In this document: positions 13,511 through 25,555 of the stretch, one piece after another | Position numbering within the stretch: the first letter of the stretch is position 1 | Layout: the number at the start of each line of letters is the position of its first letter | Assembly (NCBI GenBank): GCA_019055375.1 | Contig: JAHQIW010000293.1 | Coordinates: 145,362-209,361, forward strand | DNA from: Parelaphostrongylus tenuis | Lineage: Eukaryota > Nematoda > Chromadorea > Rhabditida > Metastrongylidae | Length of the DNA: 64,000 nucleotides | Reading direction: 5' to 3' | Position numbers and translations under genes: made by a program | Notes under the pieces: model-generated | Told to the model about the DNA's origin: nothing | The model's input: only the letters and a program-made list of their open reading frames with translations | Database searches by the model: none

Positions 13511-16479
13511 TGTAGAGAAAATCAAGAAGAGTTTTATTCGTTTCAAGAAGTTTAGATATCACGCATACCACTTAGTTATCTTTTTCAGTCTAACAAGGCA
13601 CTTATGCAGCTCGTCATATTCATTAAAGTTTTCAACTCACGCTAAGAGTCATTACTCTTTGTGGTGCAGAACAATTTTTGGTCAAATGTTATTCACATGT
13701 TTCGCTTTTAGTTACAATAAATTATATGATGAAATTACTCCAAGTTGAAGACTGGTCAAGTTGAATTAGACAGAATTGAAAGAAACCCTGATCTCTGAAT
13801 AGATGAAAGTGTTGCCGGTGACTATATGAAAGTAAAAATTAACAGACGTTTATCAGAATTTTATTGTGGAATCTACAGTGAAACATTTTCGTGGTGGTGA
13901 ACAGACGTGTAGAACTCGTTAAGCACCTCAAATTAATGACAGATGCGGAATCAGGCTTTGAGTTCCACCTGGGGCCAGAATTGGTCAGTGGGGATCAGAT
14001 AAAGCTGGTATCTGTACCTAGGCTTCATGGAGAACAACCGAATGCACTTTGTTGCGAGTGTAGAAAGATTTTTGAACCTAAGTGACCGATCAACAAAATC
14101 CATTCAGCTTTTGTTCATGGGCTTTTTAACAAGAAACCGAAAATTATTCTACTTTTTCAATATTATTTTGCCGATCTGTTTGTCACATCTGCTGCGCTGA
14201 TGCACTTTTGCATATGCTTCGAATAGTGTCATCCACCATCTACGAAACTCTTCCAAGTTTGGAGTGGATTCACTGCTGTTTGCGGGTTTTTCTTTAGCCT
14301 CGAATGTCCTTAAATGCTTGCCGAGTCGAATTTTCCCAAATTCCAAAAATAGCCAGACTACAGAGTTTTCACAAAAACTGCAGAGAGTGAGTTTCTTTAG
14401 AAATCCTGGATTGATGAAGGAGTTGGTGAACTGGGCTATAGTCGACATCATTACCAATCACTACCAGTTGTTAACCGGTAAAGGATAATTTGGATTTCGA
14501 CCACCCATGTTGCGTTAGCCGATCCGTAGTGGCTTGATCAATATCGGTTTTAATAGGAAGTCGGTTCTGAGAGTTGTGACAACAATCAACACTCGACCTA
14601 ATTGGAGAGATTTCGATAAAAATAATATACAATTGTGATTCCATATCTACAAGCCTAGCTGACGATAAGCTTAAACTCCTTTTAGAGATTGGACATCTAG
14701 CAACACTAGCTTATTGCAGAAAAAAACAGTAGAGAAGAGGCTACGCAAAAAATATGTGTTTCTTATTGTACTTTAGCATAGTAAACATCCAAGTTGCTTT
14801 ATAGATAATTAAATTAGATTTTCACATAGCTGGTACTCATAACAAGTCGCACAAGACATATCAAAGGTACTACATCAATAGATAGAATAATCGGGGGATA
14901 TGAGTAGACTGTCGTTGAAGGGGTTTAAGAGGTGATCTGGCTTCGCACATAACCTGCAATTCAACAACGTCATAAATTTCTGCGAGCGAAGCTGTTTTAT
15001 CTTTTTCCAAGCTTTCTCAAGAATATGTTATTATGAGCGCTCATTTACGTTTGAGTGGGGATCCGAACTGTATACCGCTACAATTTAACTACACGACAAA
15101 AATGCATTACGTTCACCATCCTGTTACCATCCCCCTGGGAACCAGCGATCATCTCGTCAAAGCCACAGGCCGTCGAAAAATGACATTGTGCAGGTTCGTT
15201 CAATGCTCTGCTATGAAATGACGTGATGGCTTAAGACCTCACCCATTGCCACATTCTTGTGCCAACATTCGGAACACGCTTTTCTTCAATACGTGCTCTC
15301 TGGACAAAATCAGAACAGGGCAGTGCAATTCCACTACAAATTTTGAAAAGTAATAAAAATTTTCGAGCTCTAGCAACTTATGGTGAGTGAAATGTGAATG
15401 ACGGTCACGTAAATAGAGCAGTATACAAGGGATGGACAAGACTGAAATGTTAGATGAGTTGTAGAGAAAAGGAAAGTTTTCATAAGAATTCCTTATGCCA
15501 AATGTTGAACTTTATGTTTTTGACTCAAATCAACGAATTGTCTTCTTAACTGAGGATTCAGGCAAGAGAATATAGCAAGTAGTTGTGAGGTAAGGTACGG
15601 TTCGTAAAGTTACGCATATCAAACCCCAAATAAGTGGTGAGGCAGAAGTAAGAAAATAAATACGCGTCATAATAATAGTTTACCAATGTTCATTCTGATT
15701 ATCAAACTATTACGGAGTCGGTGAAATAATGCGGTAAATGCATTGGCGTCATGCCTTCATCAGGGCCTACTTTTGTAGAGAAGCAACTCTCGAATCAGTT
15801 ACCTAACTCAGCAGTGCCTTTTTAAAACTCGAGAGATGCAGTTTCGGAGGCGACATAGTACGACAACACCAAACATTATAAGAGAGAATAGAAGTGTGCC
15901 ATGACTCGGATCAATCCTGACTCTAGAGCGGCGAAAGGCGTCGGAGCCTCTAATAAAACTTATCACCTATCTCTTGTCAGCTCAACAAATAGACGAATGC
16001 TGCATATTTATGTCAAAGTTACAAAAGGCGACTATCAATGAATGCATGAATTTCACTAAGAAATCTTACTTTATGTAGATCAGTTGACTCAGCGTCTTTT
16101 TTATAAGCAGAAACGCGGTTGTTAACACCTAGAATTATTCATAACCATACAATATTGGTTGACGTTTTCAAGGTTCAACCTTCTTTAGCGGCTGGAAAAG
16201 CGAAATTCATACGCAATCTACTCAGACAGGCACTTTCATAATCACAGTAGAATAAAACCCCAGCATACAAATTCTTGAGTATAATTTTTTATCATATCAG
16301 GTGTGGAGCAATTGTGTCAGAAACTGCATAGCAAAGTTCAGTGCTGATTGTGCGAAAGTGTCTGACTAGACTGCGTATTCCTAGGTTGAAGAAAAAATAC
16401 CTTGACATTTGCGAAATATTCAAATTTCGTGTTTGTCGCACTCAGTATCGGTTATTGTAAATTCATAGGAATATCTCAG
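13511..16479. other. No convincing gene
   Basis: A minus-strand frame ending at 14149 (KEKPANSSESTPNLEEFRRW...) and a 64-codon plus frame at 13891 look mildly protein-like but lack start, splice or family support. The rest shows nothing. Confidence 0.5.
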
Positions 16480-16700
16480 AAATCGATGAAACTGGACCGA
16501 ATGTACAATGTGATGAAAGAAAGTTTCCGACATAGATCCGTCGAAAGCGCACGCTGTTTCACCAGGACAATGCCAAACCTCACTCTGCAAAGAAGACTAA
16601 GAAAAAGTTTGATAATTTGAAGGGACTCGAGATCTTGCCCCATCAAACCTATAGTTCAGATACTGAAGGATGGATAAGGATGGCCTTCATTTGAAGAATA
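16480..16700 (+). mobile_element. Mariner transposase fragment
   Basis: One frame gives LFHQDNAKPHSAKKTKKKFD and then LKGLEILPHQTYSSD at about 16550-16670, the second and third catalytic blocks of mariner. The usual SPD of the third block is altered (SSD). No terminal repeats were found nearby. Confidence 0.7.
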
Positions 16701-16789
16701 ATTAATGTTGCTTCAAATTTGATTTATTTATAAACTTTGAATTTTCAGCGAGTTTTAGGAAACTTTTTCCTCTGCCTAATAATTTGACA

Positions 16790-16900
16790 TTTCAGGGCTC
16801 CAAAGAAGACGATACTGCCGAAACGCCAGCTTATATTGTACTGAGTAAATTTTCGTGTTCGCAACCATGTGTCTTCTACTGAAAAAAGCAGTGAATGGTT
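16790..16900 (+). repeat. Interspersed repeat R2, copy 3
   Basis: Contains ggctccaaagaagacgatac, tgccgaaacgccagcttata, ttgtactgagtaaattttcg and aaagcagtgaatgg. Confidence 0.45.
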
Positions 16901-18690
16901 TATTTTGGTTAGAATCTGTGCTGATTGCACTCACTTTGTAAGATATCATACTGGCGTGAACTGAAGTTGTTAGAATCACCGCACAACTGAACTAGCGTCC
17001 TCAGCCTTTCTCTTTCATACAAGACTCTAGCCACTGTTGTCTATCAGCTATCAAAACTATTTGCCTCTTTGAGAACATTATATATTCCGCACCTGTACGA
17101 TTAGCACTCGTCAACATATAGGAAAGCAAACCTTCAACACTTCCGCTCAGCATTGGCGTGGATGATCACGACCAGTTTTTATTGATGCATTATTGCGTTT
17201 TATGAATCTTCATTGTTTTTCGATGCGAAGAAGTCCTCTCAGGAAGTAGCGAAATTGATTTAACACTCGATGCGTAGCCATATATTAGTCTAAGTCGACT
17301 GTGCACCGTTTATGGACCACCGTAGCTGGTAGCTGCGCGAAGTCATGTCCAATTTACAAATGTTTTTTATGGATGCAGGTGTTGCAGATGTTCGTTGAAC
17401 TTGAATGGAAGCACCAAAGGCCAGCGCGGACATGGAAGGGGTGCAAGGCGATTTGAGAGGACGTGGACGTGGAGAACATTGTTGCCTTGAGGGAACAATG
17501 AAGATGCTGTTTGAGTTCTTCGTGTCGAACTCCCTAGGGATAAAGGTTTCAATACAAAAATAATTCAATTGGACGGTAGCTCATTCGAGGAAAATGTGAG
17601 AACTGAAGACAAAAAACTTCTGTCTCCTGAAACTCTTTAAAGAATAATTGAAACATCATAACACTGCAAAAAAGCAGTAGAAACATAAAAAATCTGGGAA
17701 TCATATAAAAACTTCTGTTTTACCATCAATTTATTTCTCAGCATAGGTTTGTTAGTGAATTCACCTTACTGTGCTTAAATTCTAATTGAAAAAGTTACCG
17801 TGTGCCGTTTTATTTGCATAGGCGTGGTCACCTCAAAGCACGACATATAGAATCCTTCTAGGTCCACCCACCAACAGCACGTTCTTAATTACATCTTTTG
17901 TCCTTTTGTCCTTTCAATAAATAGTGATTCTTCCCAAATCGCCCGTGTACCTATAGAGGAAAAATTTGAAGTCTGTCTACGAAATATTCTCCTAAGAAAT
18001 GATTAGCATATATGATTCCTATACAGTATCCCATGTTATTCAAAAATGTTGTGAATTGAAGCTTCTAAAGATTGATAGCGAAATTTAAATTTGAAAGTCA
18101 CAACAAAGGTTTTGTTCACACTCAATCTCTAAGTCACAACAAAATATTGTCTGGCTGAAATCATAAACGGCACATTGAGTTGCATCATAGTGTCACCCTG
18201 GATGGTAGTATTCAAAATGTGTGCTTTTTTGGCCACTGAACTGGCAGTCATCTTTTAACAAGCGAACTTTATCTAATGAATATATAAGTATAGATCTCAG
18301 TAGCTGATCAAATGCGCAGTTTATCTCAATTAATCGAGCGTAGTTAGGTTTGATTGGTTACATTTCTAGTCTACTCCATCCAGTGGCTCAGTGGGTCTGT
18401 CAAGTCAATAGTCCCATATAAACTAAAGTTATAGTTTGTCGAACCCTGAAAGATGATCTGATTTACCTGCGGCGAGTGGTCGAATCAACTCATTTTCAGC
18501 CATTTTCCTTTGTCTTTTCATTCTTGAGTTTTCCTGTTTTCGTAAGTTTTCAAATGCTATGCTCATAAATATTGTCGCAGAATTCATTTTGAGCATTCTC
18601 ATGTCGTAAAGGTAAATAATTTGAATTTTGTTCTTTTCGAGTCTCAATGGCCACAGGTTTGAATGTCGTTACAGAAAATCCGATAATTCT
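16901..18690. other. No gene recognised
   Basis: Short frames only, with no repeat or splice-supported exon that I can defend. Confidence 0.5.
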
Positions 18691-18696
18691 TGTTCC

Positions 18697-19095
18697 ATGC
18701 TCTTCGAACTTGAACAAAATGCAACGCAAACAGCCCTAAACGCAAAAATGAGTGCTGAGGTCTTGGAACTGTCAGCGATTACAATCGCACTTTGCAGCGT
18801 AGATCTGGAAAACTTTGTGTGGCCTACTCGTTCCGTAGATGAAAGACGTCGCGGACGTCGTGCTATTGATAATGACGAATTGAGGGCTACAATGGTAGCA
18901 GATACACGCGTATTTGAGCTCAAGGGAAACCTCATCAAAGTATTCCAATTGTTGTTGGAGTTTGAGGGTGATCTAAAAGCGAAGAAAGCCCGACAAATAC
19001 ATGACACTCGTAGCCGCTCTGTGCTATTGTCGGCGCTCCTTCTACGTACGCGATTAGAACAACTTACTCGATGGTATTGTGATGTGCATCGATAA
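18697..19095 (+). CDS. Coding-like ORF of 132 residues, unnamed
   Basis: The open frame continues upstream to 18628, but the first good Met is at 18697. A cgttacag acceptor just before it (about 18674) suggests this may instead be a terminal exon. The translation is helical and charged: LFELEQNATQTALNAKMSAE, LENFVWPTRSVDERRRGRR, VFELKGNLIKVFQLLLEFEG, KARQIHDTRSRSVLL, LRTRLEQLTRWY. The codon pattern looks protein-like on this strand; the antisense frame (147 codons) is Ser/Arg-rich and less plausible. No signal peptide or membrane span is seen. I cannot name the family. It could be a retrocopy or the last exon of a gene whose upstream exons I did not find. Confidence 0.4.
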   Translation: MLFELEQNATQTALNAKMSAEVLELSAITIALCSVDLENFVWPTRSVDERRRGRRAIDNDELRATMVADTRVFELKGNLIKVFQLLLEFEGDLKAKKARQIHDTRSRSVLLSALLLRTRLEQLTRWYCDVHR

Positions 19096-19107
19096 GTTAA
19101 TCCCTGC

Positions 19108-19270
19108 AACAATCATCGACGAATGTTATAGATATACCCAGTGATGTAGATCGGTATGCAGAACTTCCGTTTCAGCTAGGACTCGGATCCGCATCTCACT
19201 CTTCTCCTGAGAACGTTGACGGATGAATCTGCTTATAGACCACGATGGAGCCGGGCAGCACTTCCGAAAT
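19108..19270 (-). mobile_element. tRNA-like repeat, family S1, degraded
   Basis: The plus-strand text ttatagatatacccagtgat, gtagatcggtatgcagaact and ggactcggatccgcatctc aligns with the 27.3 and 53.5 kb copies. Confidence 0.45.
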
Positions 19271-19544
19271 TCAAAAATGTCTCATTGGAAGGTTATGTTG
19301 AATGATTGGTGATTTGCCGCTACTTTGATCCATTACAGCTACCTGGATCTGGTTAGATCGATTACGGCGAAAAGCACATTCACCAAGTCGATGAAGTGCA
19401 CCAGAAACATCAAACGCTGCACCTCAAATTATTCATCGAAAAGGGACTGAATGTTTTCCACTACAAAGTTCAGTCAATTATCGCAATATCGTCCCTATAA
19501 AAATTAAGCAAAGTGCACATCGAAACTCTTTCTTATCACCATAC

Positions 19545-19790
19545 TAACGATACCCGTCGCTTCTTCCCATCCACCATACTAGCCAGACTTCTCGCTTACC
19601 GACTATCACTTCTTCAAGCATTTCGACAAATTTCTTCCTAGGATATGCTTCAACAACGACTTCATCTTCTCCAAGAGTCCACAGTCTTGTGCACCTAATA
19701 TGAATTAACTTTTTCTCATCGACAAAAGCGTGTAAGTTGCGATGGCATTTGATTTGATCGATAGAGTCCATTGTGATTTAAGATATACTG
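19545..19790 (+). mobile_element. Mariner transposase C-terminal fragment
   Basis: The plus strand reads LPHPPY-PDF--TDYHFFKHFDKFLP from about 19560, nearly the same block as in the 62.5-63.4 kb mariner. The rest of the element is not recognisable. Confidence 0.72.
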
Positions 19791-20487
19791 TTTTCTTCAA
19801 ACCAAGTTGAGGATTCTTTTTTGACGAATCTACTAGATGGTAATGTGTGAATCATACAGTAGCCGAAGTAATTCATTGCGATTCAGTTGAAAAGTTACCT
19901 TCGCACTACATTTTTACGCGCTCCCTCTTTATTTATTGAAAGCTCTTTAAGTTAAACACTACTTCCATTTGCCATATAGTAGTCAGACCAATCGATCACT
20001 GTTGCCTACTGTTTGAGCACAGACTACTCATTTATTAAGGATACTGGATGTTCAAGTTCTGATCAGGAATCATTGCAAAATAGAAATAACTTAACGCAAA
20101 GGGAATTTTCAACAGTCCGAAAAGCACAGGACACGTTTATGGCTGGAAGGTCCATCAGGCTCGAGATCTCCAGATACAACATCACCACGCGTCTTCCATT
20201 ATTCAGAGAATGGGAGTGTTTTTTAATAATTGATGGCTAAGCGGCTGCCTCTCTTCATTATCGATGGGTAGAAGTGCGCTTATTTTTGGAATGTGGCTGT
20301 TCATTATTGGCTGCATATCCAAAAGAAGTTTCATCTATCTACTTTCAATTATAAGTGAATCAACGTCGCCGAAATTCTGTGAGAATTACTTCACTTTTTG
20401 CAATAGCTTTGCATTCTCATATTCAGCATCGAATAAAGCTTGGTCACGAACGTCGTTGAATGAATGTCGGGACGATTTTGACGGAAA

Positions 20488-20690
20488 TCCGAGATAGCCG
20501 TGATGATGTTATTCCGTGCGAACTTGAGGAAGCCAGATCGTCTCAAATAGTCTGGTATTAGTTTGCCAATCCCTGAGAAATGGCAGGCTTGGTGGAAACA
20601 TGAGATAGCCATGATGATATGATCCCACGCAAAGGTCTGGCATTGAGTTGCTGTCCCACTGAGAAATTGCAAGCTAACTGAGCTAGGTGT
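20488..20690. repeat. Imperfect direct duplication of about 100 bp
   Basis: gagatagccgtgatgatgtt...gtctggtattagtttgccaa...ctgagaaatggcagg recurs as gagatagccatgatgatatg...gtctggcattgagttgctgt...ctgagaaattgcaag. The open frame across it on the minus strand follows the repeat. Confidence 0.6.
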
Positions 20691-21129
20691 AGAGTTTAAT
20701 CAGGGCCGCATGCAGATTGAACGACATCACAATCATTACATTATCCACGCCTGGATTTTAACTCCTGGAATAGGCCTCTAAAATAACCTCTTCGTTTTAT
20801 AATGTTATAGAGTTCGTACAGTTCTTGTAAATCATCAAAGAAAACGAAGACGGTTGTTTTCAGATGATCTTCTCATGTTCACTACTTTTATTGTGCGGCA
20901 TTGTCTGGTTCACCTTTGGCTTTATACTTCAAGACCTGCCATTGGAAAGAGTCGAAAAAAGCCACATAGAGAACATGCCTGCCGCGCATTCATCATATCT
21001 GCTGTTTCCAAACTACTTGAACGGCAAATTCTTGTGAGTCTGGTTTTTTAACATTTTACTTGGAGTTGTACTAGGTTAAGTAATAAGTTCCTTAACACCG
21101 CTGAAAATCCAAAGTTTATACATAAATTC

Positions 21130-21400
21130 AATCAAGAACAGCAATAATAAATCTCCAAAATGGAGACCATCATTATCCGCGATCTTTTACCAACGATCAT
21201 CAGCCTTATCTGTTCGAAATACAATTCCTTGGGCTTTGAATCAGTAAACTCCTGACATGCCTTTTCAACTAAATCCAAACGTCTCGAATCGGCGTCTACG
21301 CAGGAAATGTCCCATTGAGCGAAGCTAGACCATAATCGGACACCGAAGCATCTGGATCGTAGGCTAGGCGCAACAAGGCCTTGAATCTCTCGATTCATCG
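21130..21400 (-). mobile_element. Mariner transposase C-terminal fragment
   Basis: The minus-strand frame contains LVEKACQEFTDSKPKELYFE followed by a degraded end. It matches VEKACQEFIDSKPKE in the 8.55-8.89 kb remnant, so both derive from one mariner lineage. Confidence 0.68.
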
Positions 21401-23089
21401 AACTTTTCCTAAGGCGCTTTCAACGAATCGATGTCGGCTAGTTTTTCTTCAAAGCATGGTAAACTCGGTTCAGCTGCTCTGCTTCTTATGGAAATATTCC
21501 TGAGCTAGTGCCATTAATTTACGATAGCCGAAACTATGTGGAACAAACATACAATTTGGAAATTTCCACGGTGTTAAGGAATCTTTTTCGTAGTAGAATA
21601 TAGATGATCCTCTTATGAGTCGAGATGAAAGCTATGATCAAGAAAAAGCTCAGCGATGCTTCAACTAAATCAAACGCTACACACCGAATAGGGTAGACTT
21701 ACGGGTTGTCCCACGGTGGCTTCATTCCATAGCAGAATAGCAGTAGTGGATTTTATGTAGAATAAAGCTTTCCGTTCAGATGGTTCTTTATGGTGTATAG
21801 TTTTTTGGAAGCTCGAAATCGAGATCATATATTAACGGCTCGCTGGCGTTCGTCTTGTGAATAGAAAACAACCAGCGCACTTACCTGTCATATGACTATT
21901 TTCAAAACCTTCATGAAGGTAACAAAAAGCACTGACCTAATGTGGATTTATCGCTTACTTGGTTTTAAATGGCCATCAGAGCAGCGCCAGTCGTAGAGGA
22001 GGAAGAATTTTTTTTGGAGAATTTGCTTGATCTGACAGCAAATAACTAGAAAATTCAACCGCAACATAGTTTGATGAGAACTCTCAAGCTTTTCGCATTG
22101 ATGACTCTTTGAAGATTGCACCATTCATTCGCCTTCGCTAGTTTTGTTAGCGTTGATTATATGCGTATATAGTCTACTCATTGACTTGCTTTGGGCTAAA
22201 AAATTAGTGGTGCTACACTCCCAGACAAGTCCGTTACATATTTGTCGACCTAGGAGAAATGAGTAGGCCCGAAGAGCAGGGTTAAACCGATGACAACGTG
22301 TGTATTACGGATATCTGTACTGTGTTATAAGTGAAGTGTGATATTTTGTGAGCAACTTTCAAGCCTTTCGAGGAGAAAACAGTCGGTTAGAAGCTACTGT
22401 AGTGTGGCAATACAATAAGAACGACTTTTTCGAGACAGATTTTACCGCTATCAATATCGCTTTTCCGTGTAAATCAAGGCATTATTAAACATAATTTAAC
22501 AATATCCAGATTTTGTTCGCTTCGAACATTTCGTGGTATTTGACTGGAAGCTGGCGGTCGAGGTGCCGTCAATGCGGAAATGAGTCGAATGGCTCCAACT
22601 GATCGATGTTTTCAAAATTCTCACGCTTATATTGGATTCTTTAATGTGCTTCAAGAGCGAGAGATTTAACGCACTAATGTTCAGAGGGCAATTTGAATTT
22701 TCGCATCTGATTTCATTCTGAATAATGTTTATGTTATTTCAGAGATCGAGCAGGAGTATGAGCACATTGCGACAGATCATACCAACTACTTCGCACCTTT
22801 CGTGCATCTGTAGTGTATATGCCTGAAATAAATCGTTAATATTCCAAATTTTTCCTATTTTTCAACAGCCGTAACCACTAAAATCCTACGATTTTCATTC
22901 CTCGCCCATTAGAAGAATAGACTTAGGACTACATCGAATTCCCGACCAGTCATATGTCACTTTTCAATGAGCAAAGAGAAGAAGGACCTATTCGCAATTA
23001 GCGAATTTCGAATCTGCTTGGCTGTTAGCGAGGACGCTGATTATTACACGCACATTAATGACTCCGACGTTTTTTTTTACGGTTCAAAT
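21401..23089. other. No gene recognised
   Basis: AT-rich, no open frame above about 60 codons, no repeat recognised. Confidence 0.55.
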
Positions 23090-23720
23090 GTTCAGTCGAT
23101 ACGGAAAAATTTTCATTAGTTTATTAGAACATAATTTCCATCATCAACAACAACATTTTCCCAATTCTTGGGTGATTTGTGAATGACATCGAAGAAAAAT
23201 CTGGTAAGTAAAATTGGTAAAATTTGGTAAGATTTTTTCAAAAATTGCCAATTTTGATTTGAATTTGGTAATCTCAAGTGCTAATCTGACGGTACAATGT
23301 CGGGAAAGCAAGGCGGGTCAAGTAAAACTTCCTAGGGCCTCCCACTTCAGTTCTTTTATAACATTTTTTAATCGGTTTTGCAACATGAGTTCAAGCTATA
23401 TCATGCAGCGAAATCACTTTGTCGTGTCTTATGGACCATTCCGGTCGTCTCATTTGTAATTCATGGTGCGATGTGGTGTTGATAAAGAGCTGCATTTACC
23501 GCTTCGCCAGATTTCAAGCGCTCGTAGTAAAAGATGCCTTTCTGATCCCACCAAATGCACAATAAGACCTTCTCTCCGTGAATATTCCGTTACGCAATCG
23601 ATTTTGCTGCCTGTTCGGAGTCGGACCATGATCGTTTGCGCTTCTGATTATCTGTCCATGGTCACTATGCGATGCGAAAAAGGCTTTCTTTTCGCCAGTG
23701 GCGGTATTCTTTGAGTTAAA
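23090..23720 (-). mobile_element. Mariner transposase remnant (different lineage)
   Basis: Read on the minus strand, frames give QKRKRSWSDSEQA, RNIHGEKVLLCIWWDQKG, FYYERLKSGEAVNAALY, then a degraded HDNARPHVAKP-like block, a PDI-PSD remnant and a C-terminal NWENVVVDDGNY. These are successive blocks of mariner transposase. Many stops and shifts are present. The 5' part is missing or unrecognised beyond about 23720, next to a palindromic MITE. Confidence 0.8.
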
Positions 23721-23983
23721 TATCAAAAGTGAAGCTTCCCGCAAGTAGCGTTTTTCAGATGCAAAAGTCGTCATCTTCAAAGTTTTGCAAAAACCATAAT
23801 TCAAAATATTTTGTAAATAAAAGACTAATAAAAACTAATATTAAAACTACTATAAATAATAGCGTTTTTGACCGACTTTCAAACGAAAAAAAGATGATTT
23901 TGCACATCCTTATGTTTACTAGTATTATAACAAAAAATAAAAAGGCAGGGTCATATTTGTACACCTACTATGCATTCACTGGA

Positions 23984-24322
23984 TATTCCAGATAATCATT
24001 TTTTGAGCCACGCATGTGGTCTGTTATATATGGGCTGACTTAAAGAGCCCGATACAAGTGTATCAACCTTGACGGTCTCATCGGTCGGGCGTTCAGCCTG
24101 TTTGTTCAGTGACAGTTTTACTGGACTTACAGCTTAAAATGTTCGTTGTCGCCTACTCTTAGTATAGGGAAGTGAGCGTCCCGAGAAGATTGGCTAAGGA
24201 CGAAAAGGGTACCGCCCGACTGATGAGACGTTAAGGTCGAAATGCGTGTATCGGGCTCTATAAGTCAGCCCTTATCTAGCATATCACATGCGGGGCTCAA
24301 AAAAAAAGATTATCTGGCATAT
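23984..24322. mobile_element. Palindromic MITE, family B
   Basis: Left arm: agataatcattttttgagcc, acgcatgtggtctg, ggctgacttaaagagcccga, tcggtcgggcg. Right arm: ccgcccgactgatgagacg, atcgggctctataagtcagc, gcggggctcaaaaaaaaaga, tatctggcata. The two arms can form a hairpin over 100 bp long. No coding capacity. Confidence 0.72.
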
Positions 24323-25104
24323 TGAGATTTGAGCGTGGTATTAAGAAAGCACTCGAAACGAAAGACAATGTATAATCGTCGACAATGATTAATCTCATTG
24401 AAGCAGACTGGTAAAAAATTTGTTGTGAAATGAGAAAATCAGCTTTTATACTTTGTATATCTGCTTCTCAGCAGGTAACTTTGCAGCTTTTATGACATGA
24501 AACTAACCAAAGGACTTAGGTTAGTTACTGGAAAAGATGTTCACTTTGTAAAAAGCAGACTCTGAATTTTCAAACGTATGATGAAAACTTTGCTACGTTT
24601 CTGCCAGTAATCTCGTCATTCACCGGGAAACACGATAAAGGCTAATTGATCCTGTTTTTTTTGTCGCTAATCACAAGCACCAGATGGATATTTCTGGTAC
24701 AAACAAAGAGTTAATCATCTATGAAGATTAGTGGTACGCAAAAAATAGGCCTCAGCCAGGAGTTGAACTCGCGTTTCACTCCCGCCTGAGACCCAATTTT
24801 TGCGTATCACTCAGTTTTAGATGAGTATTTTATTATCATACTACTGGTGGAAAGCAGCTAAATCAAATGAATAAACGTCATAAACAGTGCTAGTATGATA
24901 ATCCTTTCAAGTGCTTTTGAGGAGGATGGTGCGATTGAATGTTCGCCCAACTACTATCCTCCCCTCTATATCAGACGCTGAGATCCTTCACATTTTGCGT
25001 AACAGTGGTAGAAGGATGAAGCTTTGATAAGACCTGATCCAGAAACATCCAGCAGCCACATTGTGACAATAACTTTTCGAGGAGATAGTGCAATTTTGAT
25101 AATT
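24323..25104. other. No gene; one S1 fragment
   Basis: Apart from the S1 fragment at 24735-24835 I see only short frames. Confidence 0.5.
24735..24835. mobile_element. tRNA-like repeat, family S1, rearranged
   Basis: Contains ggagttgaactcgcgtttca and cactcccgcctgagacccaa, the T-arm ends of the family in a compact back-to-back arrangement, flanked by tttttgcgtatcactcagtt. Confidence 0.45.
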
Positions 25105-25242
25105 TATGGAATAAGGATTGGCCAAGACGAAAGGCCCTGTGCAGCTGTGAAGGCTGTCGACGCCGAAACACGTGTATTGCACTGTACAAGTGCCCATAAC
25201 CGACCACATGCATGGCTCAAAAAGTAATTATCAGGCTTATTA
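25105..25242. mobile_element. Palindromic MITE, family B, right half
   Basis: Carries gacgccgaaacacgtgtatt, gcactgtacaagtgcccata, ccacatgcatggctcaaaaa and ttatcaggctt. The left arm is missing. The short ORFs here are repeat-derived. Confidence 0.55.
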
Positions 25243-25261
25243 ACACTTGAGCGTGGTCTTT

Positions 25262-25555
25262 GAAAAACCACTTGAAATGAGCAGTTTGATGTTTCATGAA
25301 TACCAGCCAAGAGCAATCGATTGCGAAACACTGCCATTTAGTAGTTCCTCCTACTTGATGGCACGTGGAAATAGTACGTTTCGTCTCCTCTATGATGGGA
25401 CTTTGTGTTAACCCCAAAAGGACTGGCTAGCTAAAACGAAAGGAACTGTGCATCTGACGAGGCTGTCAATGCCGAAACAAGTGTATTGCTTTGCATAAGT
25501 GTCCATAACAGACCACATCCATGGTTCAAAAATAATTACCAGGCATATGGAGGAA
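25262..25555. mobile_element. Palindromic MITE, family B, right half with spacer
   Basis: Starts with the family's internal segment (ccacttgaaatg, ataccagccaagagcaatcg) and continues to tgccgaaacaagtgtattgc, cataacagaccacatccatg and ttaccaggcatat. Confidence 0.55.

Noticed and set aside
14149..14457. 102-codon minus-strand ORF with a charged C-terminal half
   Set aside because: Some coding character but no usable start, family match or second exon; not strong enough to call.
18669..19112. 147-codon antisense ORF
   Set aside because: Ser/Arg-rich composition typical of an antisense shadow; the plus-strand frame reads as a more plausible protein.
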